Assembly (NCBI GenBank): GCA_029887765.1
Contig: JARXPF010000001.1
Location: forward strand, 288,750-352,749
DNA length: 64,000 bases
From: Candidatus Methanomethylicota archaeon
Lineage (GTDB): Archaea; Thermoproteota; Methanomethylicia; Methanomethylicales; Methanomethylicaceae
Direction: 5' to 3'
Every line of letters starts with the position of its first letter. The first letter of the stretch is position 1. Shown here one piece after another: positions 54,797 to 63,086 of the stretch. The position numbers and the translations under genes were made by a program. Under the pieces are notes generated by a model, which saw only the letters and a list, made by a program, of their open reading frames with translations, did not search any database and had not been told where the DNA came from.

Positions 54797-56203
54797 TTAC
54801 TTAATCTTAATTTTTTCAGAAAGTTCTGGAATATATTTTTTAACTAATTTCATCATTTCTTCATCTGATATGGAAAGTACATTTCCATCTTCAAAATATT
54901 TTAACACTTCTTGATATATTTTTATAACTCTTGGATCATCTTTAGTAAGTTTTTCATTATTCTTTAATTTAAAATGATAATTTATCCAAAATGCAATACC
55001 TGCAGCTCCAGAATAAGGAGTTATTGAAATTCCTGGTGGAACTCCTAATAATTTTTCAGTATCAAAAGGTAAATACATTTCAATATTCTTAAGAGTCCCA
55101 TCAGCATGTATACCTGCTCTTGTAACATTGAAATTACTTCCTACTATTGGATAATAAGTTGGGATTTTATAACCTATTACATTTCTATAATATTCAGCCA
55201 TTTCTGTTATTGCAAGTGTATCCATTCCATCCAAATCACCTTTTATAGCAGCATAAATAAATACCATAGCTTCAAGTGGAACATTTCCAGCTCTTTCTCC
55301 TATTCCTAATAATGTAGTATTATTAAGAGAAGCTCCATAAAGCCAAGCTGCTGTTGCATTTGCAACACCCATATGAAAATCATTATGACCATGGAATTCT
55401 AGCCATTCTGAAGGAACTCCAACAATATGTCTAAGAATCCAAACAATCTTTGGAATACTCCTTGGTAAAGCTGCTTGTGGCCATGGAAGGCCTAAACCTA
55501 ATGTGTCAGGTATTCTTATTTTAACAGGAAGACCATACTTATCTGATAAGCGCATTAGAGCTTTAGCAAAAGGAACAACTACACCTAATATATCAGCTCT
55601 TGTACAATCTTCTATATGTGCTCTCATAGTTATTCCAGCTTTTAAACCTTCTTCAATAACTTCTAAGTATTTTGAAAGTACTTGGGATCTGCTTAATCCT
55701 TTAAATTTATAGAATATGTGATAGTCAGAAATTGATGCTAACATTCCAACTTCTTCAAGTTTTTCCTCTTTTGCAAGTTTTAAATCATCTAAATTAGCTC
55801 TAATCCAACCACTTATTGTAGGATACTCTAATCCTAGCGATTTTATTTGTCTAAGAGCTTCTCTATCTCTTCTTGTGTAAAGAAAACATTCTGTCATTAA
55901 AATTTTCCCTTTTGGACCACCAATTCTATTTAGAAATTTATATAATTGAACAATTTGTTCCACAGTATAAGGTTCGATTGCTTGTTGACCATCTCTAAAA
56001 GATGTATCAGTAATCCAGAGCTCCTTAGGAATCTCTTGTGGAACAATTACTCCATCCCAAATTATTTTAGGAGGGGAGGAAAAAGGAAATAACTCTTTAT
56101 ACAACTTTGGTTCAGGTGAATCTACAACTTCATAATCAGGATAATCAATGCATTCTTTATTTATTATTCTAATTAACTCATTATTTGGTTTCAATTTGCC
56201 CAC
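54797..56203 (-). CDS. Re-citrate synthase/isopropylmalate synthase-like enzyme
   Basis: A 468-residue DRE-TIM metallolyase-family acyltransferase. ELWITDTSFRDGQQAIEPYTVEQ near residue 80 holds the metal Asp and catalytic Arg, RAHIEDCTRAD is near 197, and EFHGHNDFHMGVANATAAWLYGA near 270 has the metal His pair. An N-terminal extension of about 75 residues (SPPKIIWDGVIVPQEIP) and the overall wording resemble Re-face citrate synthase of clostridia more than LeuA or NifV. It likely condenses an acyl-CoA with a 2-oxoacid, possibly forming citrate. It stands between Pop5 and psmA. Confidence 0.75.
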   Translation of the reverse strand: MGKLKPNNELIRIINKECIDYPDYEVVDSPEPKLYKELFPFSSPPKIIWDGVIVPQEIPKELWITDTSFRDGQQAIEPYTVEQIVQLYKFLNRIGGPKGKILMTECFLYTRRDREALRQIKSLGLEYPTISGWIRANLDDLKLAKEEKLEEVGMLASISDYHIFYKFKGLSRSQVLSKYLEVIEEGLKAGITMRAHIEDCTRADILGVVVPFAKALMRLSDKYGLPVKIRIPDTLGLGLPWPQAALPRSIPKIVWILRHIVGVPSEWLEFHGHNDFHMGVANATAAWLYGASLNNTTLLGIGERAGNVPLEAMVFIYAAIKGDLDGMDTLAITEMAEYYRNVIGYKIPTYYPIVGSNFNVTRAGIHADGTLKNIEMYLPFDTEKLLGVPPGISITPYSGAAGIAFWINYHFKLKNNEKLTKDDPRVIKIYQEVLKYFEDGNVLSISDEEMMKLVKKYIPELSEKIKIK

Positions 56204-56410
56204 TCCTCTTTTACAAAGTAAAGTAATAAATTACAAAAAGCTTTTTAAATTTATCTGATAAGTAATAAAAAATATTTAAAAAAATAATGTGTATATCTTG
56301 AATAATGTTCAATAAGATACGTATAATTTTTTATAAAATTTATAAAATTTAAAGTTTGAAGAAAAATAGAAAGAGATTCTTTTACTTTCTATAATTTTCA
56401 ATTTTACTTA
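56204..56410 (-). promoter_or_regulatory. Promoter region of the citrate-synthase-like gene
   Basis: The minus strand contains a TATA-like TTTAAAAA near 56245-56252 and a GAGGAGTGG ribosome site just before the start at 56203. The rest is A/T-rich without further structure that I can name. Confidence 0.45.
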
Positions 56411-56478
56411 TTTGGGGTTCAGAAGGGCATTTTCAACATTAAGTTCTGATTGACTGGGACGGCTTCTTCATCCCCCAA
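56411..56478 (-). ncRNA. C/D box sRNA, predicted 23S rRNA methylation guide
   Basis: On the minus strand the 68-nt element has a terminal stem TTGGGG/CCCCAA, box C ATGAAGA (56465-56471) and box D CTGA (56419-56422). Inside are D'-like CAGA and C'-like ATGTTGA, five bases apart. The guide before D' (AGCCGTCCCAGTCAA) is complementary over 14 nt, with two G-U pairs, to TTGACTGGGGCGGT, a segment I recall as highly conserved in 23S rRNA (E. coli near position 2220). The fifth base before D' points to the A of TTGAC. The second guide has no target I can name. The gene begins directly after the Pop5 stop. Confidence 0.8.
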
Positions 56479-56772
56479 TTATGAATTAGGAGTAAATGCT
56501 TTTATTTTTTCCTTTAATTTCTTTATACTTCCAGAAGTTTTTATAGAATGAAAAGAAAACCTATTTGAATGAAAGAAAATTTTTGGACTATAATATTTTT
56601 TAAAAAAATCCCAAGACTTATGATCAATTTTTATTATTAAAAAAGGCCATTTTTTAAATGCTATTTGAACTTTATGAGGAAGCAATATGGCTTTTATATG
56701 AAAAAGAAGCTCTTCTTCATTTATATTTCCTAATACTTTAAATAATATGTATCTTGGACGATATAATTTCAT
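56479..56772 (-). CDS. rnp2: RNase P protein component 2 (Pop5)
   Basis: A 97-residue protein starting KLYRPRYILFKVLGNINEEELLFHIK, the Pop5/Rpp14 opening, followed by strands IAFKKWPFLIIKIDHKSW and a basic helical end. It is somewhat short and diverged. Pairing with COG1325 and L15e in the archaeal super-operon supports the call. Its partner Rpp30 is not in this window. Its stop is immediately followed by the C/D box sRNA. Confidence 0.78.
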   Translation of the reverse strand: MKLYRPRYILFKVLGNINEEELLFHIKAILLPHKVQIAFKKWPFLIIKIDHKSWDFFKKYYSPKIFFHSNRFSFHSIKTSGSIKKLKEKIKAFTPNS

Positions 56773-56780
56773 AAAACTCC

Positions 56781-57188
56781 CTATAGTTTACTTATAATTT
56801 CCATAGGATTGGATGAAACAATCTTTATTTTTATTACATCATCAGAAAATGAAAGTTGAATAACTCCATTATATGCTGCTTGTTTATCTAATCTAAGAAA
56901 TATAGAATTACCATCAGAATATAAGTTTGGATTACTTTTTATAAGAGAAATATAAGTTTTTGAAAATGAATTTATAATATAATTGAATATTTCTGTTGCT
57001 ATTTTAGAATTCCTAATATTCATATTTAATATTATAATAGGATTTCCATGATGCCCTTTTGCATAATTCTCTTGTATTTCACATATAGACCTTAAATTAC
57101 TTGGAATAATATTTAGCATAGCAGTTTTTACTTTATTAGGATCTTCTGTAGCATGAACAATAGCACTTATAAAAATAGAGCTTATCAT
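56781..57188 (-). CDS. COG1325-type RNA-binding protein
   Basis: A 135-residue protein matching the archaeal COG1325 pattern: ISAIVHATEDPNKVKTAMLNIIP near the start, then GHHGNPIIILNMNIRN and FLRLDKQAAYNG. It has been predicted as an exosome-associated or general RNA-binding protein. Role untested. It follows L15e by 12 bases. Confidence 0.8.
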   Translation of the reverse strand: MISSIFISAIVHATEDPNKVKTAMLNIIPSNLRSICEIQENYAKGHHGNPIIILNMNIRNSKIATEIFNYIINSFSKTYISLIKSNPNLYSDGNSIFLRLDKQAAYNGVIQLSFSDDVIKIKIVSSNPMEIISKL

Positions 57189-57200
57189 AATTTTCCTCTA

Positions 57201-57743
57201 TTACTTTTGCCTCCTACTTCCCTTAACATATAATCCACGACTTCTTCTACCTGCTGGTGTTAAGCCCCTAAATACTCGACCTCTTTGAGCAGGATTTGCA
57301 ATCCATGATAAGTCTTTATCAGAGAGAATAGAAGGATGATGAGGATCAACAAGTATAACTTCATACCAAGAAAATCTACCATCAGAAGCTACCCAATAAC
57401 TTGCAAGTACGTTCATATTAGGATATTTTCTAGCAGCTCTTTCTTCTGCAATCCATTGTAGACTTTTCTTTGATGGATGAATTATTCCCATACGTTTTGG
57501 ACGTCGCCCAGTATTTGGTCTAGATACATTCATTAAACCTCTTCTAACTCTAACTCTTACTACAATTATTCCTTGCTTAGCTTTATATCCAAGAGCTCTT
57601 GCTCTATTTAATCTTGTGGGATGTTCAATCCTAACTATTGCAGGTTCTTTTCTCCATTTAATTAATCTCATTAAACGTAACTTTCCAGTAATTCCTTCCA
57701 TTGGTTTTTTCCACATTTCTGCCATGTATTTATATATTGACAT
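57201..57743 (-). CDS. rpl15e: Ribosomal protein L15e
   Basis: A 180-residue basic protein. It has [55 protein letters not shown] and [22 protein letters not shown], all L15e signatures. ATG 57725 (MAEMWKKP) is an alternative start. It opens the run of exosome super-operon genes on this side. Confidence 0.95.
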   Translation of the reverse strand: MSIYKYMAEMWKKPMEGITGKLRLMRLIKWRKEPAIVRIEHPTRLNRARALGYKAKQGIIVVRVRVRRGLMNVSRPNTGRRPKRMGIIHPSKKSLQWIAEERAARKYPNMNVLASYWVASDGRFSWYEVILVDPHHPSILSDKDLSWIANPAQRGRVFRGLTPAGRRSRGLYVKGSRRQK

Positions 57744-57763
57744 TTAAACCCCATCCACAAAGT

Positions 57764-58687
57764 TTAGCTGTGGAACAATTTTATAATATTTTCGGCCATA
57801 ATTATTGCCCCTTCTATTTGAGCTTCATAAGTTTGAGCGCCAATATGGGGGGTTGCAATAACATTTGGAAGTTGGATTAATTCTTTCTCCCAAGGTTCTT
57901 TTGGAGGTTCATTTTCAAATACATCAATAGCTGCTCCTGCTAATTTTCCACTTTTAAGAGCATTAAGTAAATCTTTAGTATTAACAACTTCACCTCTTGA
58001 AGTATTAATAAGATAAGCTCCATTTCGCATTAAAGCAATAGTATTGGCATTTATCATATACTTTGTTTCTTCAGTTAGTGGTACATGTAAAGATACTATA
58101 TCAGAATTTCTCAATAATTCTTCAAGAGAATTAGCTTTTATAGCACCTATTTTTTCTAAACTTTCTTGATCTAAAAATATGTCATAAACAATTATCTTCA
58201 TACCAAAGGCTTTAGCTCTTTCAGCTACAGCTTTCCCAATTCTTCCAAAACCTATTATTCCTAAAGTTTTACCAAACAGTTCTTTTCCATAAAATAATTT
58301 TTTCTCCCATAATCCTTTTTTCATAGATTCAATAGCATAATAAGTTCTACGCAATAGATTTAAAATTAAGGAAATTGTAAGTTCAGCTACAGCTATTGTA
58401 GACATTTGTGGAGTATTGATTACTTTTATACCTTTACTTTCAGCAGTATTAACATCTATTGTGTCTAATCCTACACCTACTCTTCCTATTAGTTTTAAAT
58501 TATTAGCATTTTCAATAATTTCTTTATCAACTTTAGTTCTTCCTCTTACTATAAGTATATCATATTGATTAATTATTTTCTTTAATTCTTCATGAGTAAT
58601 ATCTGGCTTTTCATCAACTTCAAAACCAGCTCTTCTTAATCTTTCTGCACATTCTTTATGAACTTCATCAGCAATTAATACTCTCAT
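57764..58687 (-). CDS. serA: D-3-phosphoglycerate dehydrogenase-type 2-hydroxyacid dehydrogenase
   Basis: A 307-residue D-2-hydroxyacid dehydrogenase. GRVGVGLDTIDV near residue 77 carries the catalytic Arg region, the NAD motif GKTLGIIGFGRIGKAVAERA is near 138, then DVFENEPP and the catalytic His in ATPHIGAQT near 280. The length equals short-form SerA without an ACT domain, so no serine feedback is expected. Phosphoglycerate is the likely but unproven substrate. Confidence 0.88.
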   Translation of the reverse strand: MRVLIADEVHKECAERLRRAGFEVDEKPDITHEELKKIINQYDILIVRGRTKVDKEIIENANNLKLIGRVGVGLDTIDVNTAESKGIKVINTPQMSTIAVAELTISLILNLLRRTYYAIESMKKGLWEKKLFYGKELFGKTLGIIGFGRIGKAVAERAKAFGMKIIVYDIFLDQESLEKIGAIKANSLEELLRNSDIVSLHVPLTEETKYMINANTIALMRNGAYLINTSRGEVVNTKDLLNALKSGKLAGAAIDVFENEPPKEPWEKELIQLPNVIATPHIGAQTYEAQIEGAIIMAENIIKLFHS

Positions 58688-58757
58688 TTTTAATCACCAA
58701 ATTTTTAAAGTATTAATACTAAGAATATTTATCTATATAAATAATGGTGCTTAATTA

Positions 58758-59948
58758 ATGATATCTGGAATTATTGGAAAAACAAACGTTGGGAAATCAA
58801 CATTTTTTTCAGCACTTACTCTTATACCAGTAAAAATAAGTAATATTCCTTTTACAACAATAGAACCAAATAGAGGCATTGCTAGTATTAGAGTGAAATG
58901 TGTTTGTAAGGATTTTTCTATAAAAGATAATCCAAGAAATTCAATATGCATTAATGGAATTAGATGGGTTCCCATTGAAGTAATAGATGTAGCAGGATTG
59001 GTACCAGGAGCTCATAAGGGTAAAGGATTAGGAAATAAATTTTTAGATGATTTAAGACAAGTAGATGGTTTTATACATGTTGTTGATGCTGCAGGTTCTA
59101 CAGATATTAATGGAAATCCTTGTGAAATTGGAAAGGGCGATCCTATAGAAGATATAAAATTTGTAGAAAATGAAATAGTAATGTGGATTTTTCAAATATT
59201 AAAAAAAGATTGGGATAAAATTTTAAAAAGAATTATTCAAACAAAGGAAGATCCAATTTCTGTAATTTATGAAAGATTAAGTGGATTAATGATTAAAAAG
59301 AAATTCATAGCTTCAATTATTAATCAATTTGAAAAAAGTATAGAAAAATGGTCTGATGAAGATATTATTGAATTTGTAAGAAAGCTTAGAAGAATTTCTA
59401 AACCAATGGTAATTGCAGCTAATAAAATAGACATATCCAAAGCAGAAGAAAATTTAAATAGAATAAAAAATGAATTTAAAGAATATTCAATTGTACCATG
59501 TTCTGCTGAAGCTGAGTTATTACTAAGATTGGCAGCTAAAAAAGGAATTATAAGCTATATGCCAGGAGATTCTACATTTGAAATTCTTAAAAAAAATGAG
59601 CTTAATGATAAACAAATTAATGCATTAATTAAAGTAAGAAATCTATTAATGAGTTGGGGGAGTACTGGTGTTCAAGATGCCATAGAAGTGCTTTATAGAA
59701 AAGAATTGAAAATGATTGCAGTATTTCCAGTAGAAAATACTACTAAATTAACAGATCATAAAGGAAATGTATTGCCAGATGTTATTCTTCTTCAAGAAGG
59801 ATCTACTGTTAAAGATTTAGCATATAAAATTCATAGTGATTTAGGAGATAAATTCATATTTGCAATAAATGTTAAAACTGGGCAAAAAATAGGAGAGGAT
59901 TATATATTAAAAGAAGGAGATGTAGTGAAAATTGTAGCAGGTAAGTAA
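58758..59948 (+). CDS. YchF/OLA1-related GTP-binding protein with TGS domain
   Basis: A 396-residue Obg-class GTPase. G1 GKTNVGKSTFFSAL is near residue 7, G3 DVAGLVPGAHKGKGLGNKFLDDLRQVD near 79, G4 AANKIDIS near 218, and the C-terminal TGS domain carries LAYKIHSDLGDKFIFA and GEDYILKEGDVVKIVA. Archaeal members are linked to ribosomes, but the role is not fixed. Its stop codon directly abuts that of the convergent DUF2095 gene. Confidence 0.92.
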   Translation: MISGIIGKTNVGKSTFFSALTLIPVKISNIPFTTIEPNRGIASIRVKCVCKDFSIKDNPRNSICINGIRWVPIEVIDVAGLVPGAHKGKGLGNKFLDDLRQVDGFIHVVDAAGSTDINGNPCEIGKGDPIEDIKFVENEIVMWIFQILKKDWDKILKRIIQTKEDPISVIYERLSGLMIKKKFIASIINQFEKSIEKWSDEDIIEFVRKLRRISKPMVIAANKIDISKAEENLNRIKNEFKEYSIVPCSAEAELLLRLAAKKGIISYMPGDSTFEILKKNELNDKQINALIKVRNLLMSWGSTGVQDAIEVLYRKELKMIAVFPVENTTKLTDHKGNVLPDVILLQEGSTVKDLAYKIHSDLGDKFIFAINVKTGQKIGEDYILKEGDVVKIVAGK

Positions 59949-60266
59949 TTAAGTTTTTCCAAATACTCTAAAGTAATATCCTGGTTTTCTTTTTCTTCCA
60001 AAAGATCTTACTCCTTTTTCACGTATTCTTATTCTGAGGCTTTCAGCATATTCTTTTGTAATTTCACCTTTTCTCTCTAAATAATCGATTATTTCTAATG
60101 CTTCTTCATCTTTATCACATCTTTTAATAAAGTCAATAACATTTGGTTGAAAACCACGACTTTTGTCTATTTTTAATATAATTTTATCTTCTACAGAAGC
60201 GTTTTCAAGTTCTTTCATTAAATTAGGAAACATTTTTCTTAATTCTTCTTTTGAATATTCTTTCAT
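59949..60266 (-). CDS. DUF2095 family protein
   Basis: A 105-residue archaeal protein matching DUF2095: ELRKMFPNLMKELEN, FQPNVIDFIKRCDKDEEALEIIDYLERKGEIT and the C-terminal GVRSFGRKRKPGYY. Helical and basic at the end. Function unknown. It overlaps the radical SAM gene by 4 bases, so the two are translated together. Confidence 0.85.
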   Translation of the reverse strand: MKEYSKEELRKMFPNLMKELENASVEDKIILKIDKSRGFQPNVIDFIKRCDKDEEALEIIDYLERKGEITKEYAESLRIRIREKGVRSFGRKRKPGYYFRVFGKT

Positions 60267-61813
60267 TGTAAATCTCCTATTGCTTTTATAAATTCACTTC
60301 TCAATAATTTTATTGGAATAGATGTTTTTATTTCTTCCCATGGTAATGGTTGATCAATGGATTTTGGAATATATATATTTTCAGGACGTTTATTAAAAAG
60401 TTTAAGCACTCTTCTCCAACTTCCTAAACTTTCTGGACCTCTAATTGTTATGTCATCAATCAGTAACATTAATATTTTTGATGCTTCTAATCCTGCTGTT
60501 GAAAGATAAGCTTGAATTGCACTCCATCTATAATCCAAACACTCAACTCTTCTTATTCCAAATGAAAGGGCTTTTTTTCTAAATAAATCTACTTTTCTTT
60601 CATAATTTTCTTTTGATATTAATGGAAGCCATTGAAAGGGGGTGTTGGCCTTTGGTATTAGTGGATTTATTGAAATATGAATTGAAGATGGTTTAAATCC
60701 TAAGGAAATTATTTTTGAGAATATTTTATCTAAATTTTCATAATCCTCATCTTTTTCTCCAGGTATTCCTACCATAAAATATAATTTTAATGATTTTATA
60801 CCAACATTTTTTGCATTATGAATCATGTTATACAATTGGTCTTCAGGAAAATTCTTATTGATTATTTCTCTTAATCTTTCAGAAGGGGATTCAGGTGCTA
60901 TTGTTAAAGTTCTTTGTCCTCCAGATGCTATAAGTTTCATTAATTCTTCATCTGCATCATAAATTCTTAAAGATGGAATGGAAAAAACTATTTTTCTTTC
61001 CACTAGATACGAGAGAATTTCTTTTATTTGAGGATGGTCTAAAAGAGCAGAACTTATACAAAAAACTCTATTAGTATTAGTAAGTAGGAGGCCTGTTTCT
61101 AAAATATTCTTAATTACTTTAAATGATCTATCTCTCTTAGGAGAATATAGAAAAGATTCTAAACAAAATCTACAACGTCTATTGCAACCTCTGCTTATTT
61201 CTAATAAAAAAGATGATAAAAATCCATTTTCTTTTTCTAAAATTATTTGCCTTAATGCATGAGGGGCATTATCAAGATTTTTTACATAAATTTTTTCAGT
61301 AGGTTTTCCTATTTGATAAATTCCTGGTAATGAAAGTAAGTCTTCTTTATTTTTTAAATTTATTAAAATTTCTAATAATTCATTCAATATTGGTTCTACT
61401 TCTCCAATAATAAAAAAGTCAATAAAAGGTGAAATTGGAATAGGATTTGCAGTTACTGAAGGACCTCCTGCAATTATTATAGGATGAGAGCGGTTCTTTG
61501 ATTCTAAAGGAATTCCAGATGATTTAATCATATCCAACATACGAACATAATCCATTTCATGTTGAAGAGAAAAACCTATAACATCAAAAGCATTCAAAGG
61601 CATTCCAGATTCTAAACTTCTTGGAATTTCACCATAATTAGAAAAGAAAAAGCGTTCACAAACTACGTCTTCTCTCTGATTTATTAATTCATATAATAAA
61701 CGAATAGCAAGATTACACATTCCAACATTATAAATATTAGGATAAACTAATGCAAATTTTAATTTCACATTTCTATGGTCCTTTTTAATAATATTTCTTT
61801 CTATAATATTCAT
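60263..61813 (-). CDS. Radical SAM protein with B12-binding-like N-domain
   Basis: A 516-residue protein. The N-terminal part (ALVYPNIYNVGMCNLAIRLLYEL, FDVIGFSLQHEMDY, IIAGGPSVTANPIP) resembles a cobalamin-binding fold but lacks an obvious DxHxxG lower-ligand motif. The radical SAM core has the cluster motif CNRRCRFC near residue 212 and continues with TIAPESPSERLRE and YFMVGIPGE. This is the layout of the Elp3/MiaB-like archaeal family; the reaction is unknown. It overlaps both neighbours by 4 bases. Confidence 0.82.
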   Translation of the reverse strand: MNIIERNIIKKDHRNVKLKFALVYPNIYNVGMCNLAIRLLYELINQREDVVCERFFFSNYGEIPRSLESGMPLNAFDVIGFSLQHEMDYVRMLDMIKSSGIPLESKNRSHPIIIAGGPSVTANPIPISPFIDFFIIGEVEPILNELLEILINLKNKEDLLSLPGIYQIGKPTEKIYVKNLDNAPHALRQIILEKENGFLSSFLLEISRGCNRRCRFCLESFLYSPKRDRSFKVIKNILETGLLLTNTNRVFCISSALLDHPQIKEILSYLVERKIVFSIPSLRIYDADEELMKLIASGGQRTLTIAPESPSERLREIINKNFPEDQLYNMIHNAKNVGIKSLKLYFMVGIPGEKDEDYENLDKIFSKIISLGFKPSSIHISINPLIPKANTPFQWLPLISKENYERKVDLFRKKALSFGIRRVECLDYRWSAIQAYLSTAGLEASKILMLLIDDITIRGPESLGSWRRVLKLFNKRPENIYIPKSIDQPLPWEEIKTSIPIKLLRSEFIKAIGDLQ

Positions 61814-63084
61814 TTTTCTCTAAATTCTAATTCAAATTTTTGAAATACAAATGTATTTTGTGGAACATCTTTATATACTAATGTGTGAGGGCAAATCCAA
61901 CTATTTGGTCCAATTTTTACTCCAGGATAAATACTAACATTTATACCAGTTTTTACATTATCACCAACAAAAGCACCTAGTTTTCTTTTATTACTACTTA
62001 CTTTTTCTCCTTTTATAGTAACTTTTATTGGAGATTCATCAAATCTTAAATTTGAAATTATTGTACCAGCTCCAAAATTACAATTTGAACCAATAACACT
62101 ATCACCAATATATGATAAATGACCTATATGAGTATTTTCCATAATTATGCTAGATTTAATTTCACAAGCATTTCCTACTCTTACATTTTTACATAAATAA
62201 GTATATGGCCTAATGTAACAATTCGGGCCTACTTTACAACCAGAAGATATCCATACAGGACCTTCAATATAAGATCCTGAGAGAATATGTGCTCCTTCTT
62301 CAATAACAACATTCCCTAAAATATGAGCTCCTTCTTCGATTTCTCCAAGAATTTTTTTCTCCTTAATTATTTCATCCATTAGTATTTTATTTGCTTCTAA
62401 TACATCCCAAGGTCTACCAACATCAACCCATTTATCTTCTTCAGCTTTAACAATAAGGATTTTACCTCCATTGTTTACTACTAAATTTATTGCATCAGTT
62501 AATTCAATTTCACCTCTACTTGATTTTGAAGTTTTGATTAAGAAATCAAATATTTCAGGTTTTAGAATGTATATTCCACCATTTATTAAATTTTGATCTT
62601 CGATTTTTGATTTTTCTTCAATTTTTAATAAAAAATTATTTTTAGTTAATAAAACTCCAAATTCCTTAGAATTCTTTTTATGAATCCCCAAAATTACACC
62701 AAAGTAAGATTCTTCAAATGAAGAGACTATTTCATTCATTATGGAAGAATGAAAAGCAAGATCTCCATATACAACTATAAATGGATTATTATTTTTTAAT
62801 AATTCTTTACAAGAAAGAAGAGCCTCACCTGTCCCTCCTAGAGAAGATTGTTCTACGTATTTTATTTTAATACCAAATCTAGATCCATCACCTAAATGAG
62901 TTTTTATTAAATCTGCCATATATTTTACAATAATGATTACTTCTTCTACATTTATTTTTTTCAAAGAATTAATTATATGTTCAATTAAAGGAGCCCCAGC
63001 TATAGGGATTAAATGTTTAGGACGAGTAATAGTAAAAGGTTCAAGTCTAACTCCTTTTCCAGCTGCTAAAATTACTGCTTTCGT
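61810..63084 (-). CDS. GlmU-like bifunctional sugar-1-phosphate nucleotidyltransferase, apparent ACG start
   Basis: About 424 residues. The conserved N-terminus KAVILAAGKGVRLEPFT...RPKHLIPIAGAPLI is complete only if reading begins at ACG 63084, 5 bases after GGGGAT. No ATG, GTG or TTG occurs between the in-frame stop upstream and that point, and starting at TTG 62964 would remove the nucleotide-binding loop. The rest is a nucleotidyltransferase domain (VVYGDLAFHSS; ELTDAINLVV) plus left-handed beta-helix repeats (GAHILGNVVIEEGAHIL, IGDSVIGSNCNFGAGT). It probably makes UDP-GlcNAc or dTDP-glucose, as do archaeal homologues. Confidence 0.87.
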   Translation of the reverse strand, partial: TKAVILAAGKGVRLEPFTITRPKHLIPIAGAPLIEHIINSLKKINVEEVIIIVKYMADLIKTHLGDGSRFGIKIKYVEQSSLGGTGEALLSCKELLKNNNPFIVVYGDLAFHSSIMNEIVSSFEESYFGVILGIHKKNSKEFGVLLTKNNFLLKIEEKSKIEDQNLINGGIYILKPEIFDFLIKTSKSSRGEIELTDAINLVVNNGGKILIVKAEEDKWVDVGRPWDVLEANKILMDEIIKEKKILGEIEEGAHILGNVVIEEGAHILSGSYIEGPVWISSGCKVGPNCYIRPYTYLCKNVRVGNACEIKSSIIMENTHIGHLSYIGDSVIGSNCNFGAGTIISNLRFDESPIKVTIKGEKVSSNKRKLGAFVGDNVKTGINVSIYPGVKIGPNSWICPHTLVYKDVPQNTFVFQKFELEFREK

Positions 63085-63086
63085 AT

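Noticed and set aside
61810..62964. A truncated, N-terminally deleted nucleotidyltransferase starting at TTG 62964.
   Set aside because: The missing N-terminus is present and intact in the same frame up to 63084. Only the start codon is unusual.
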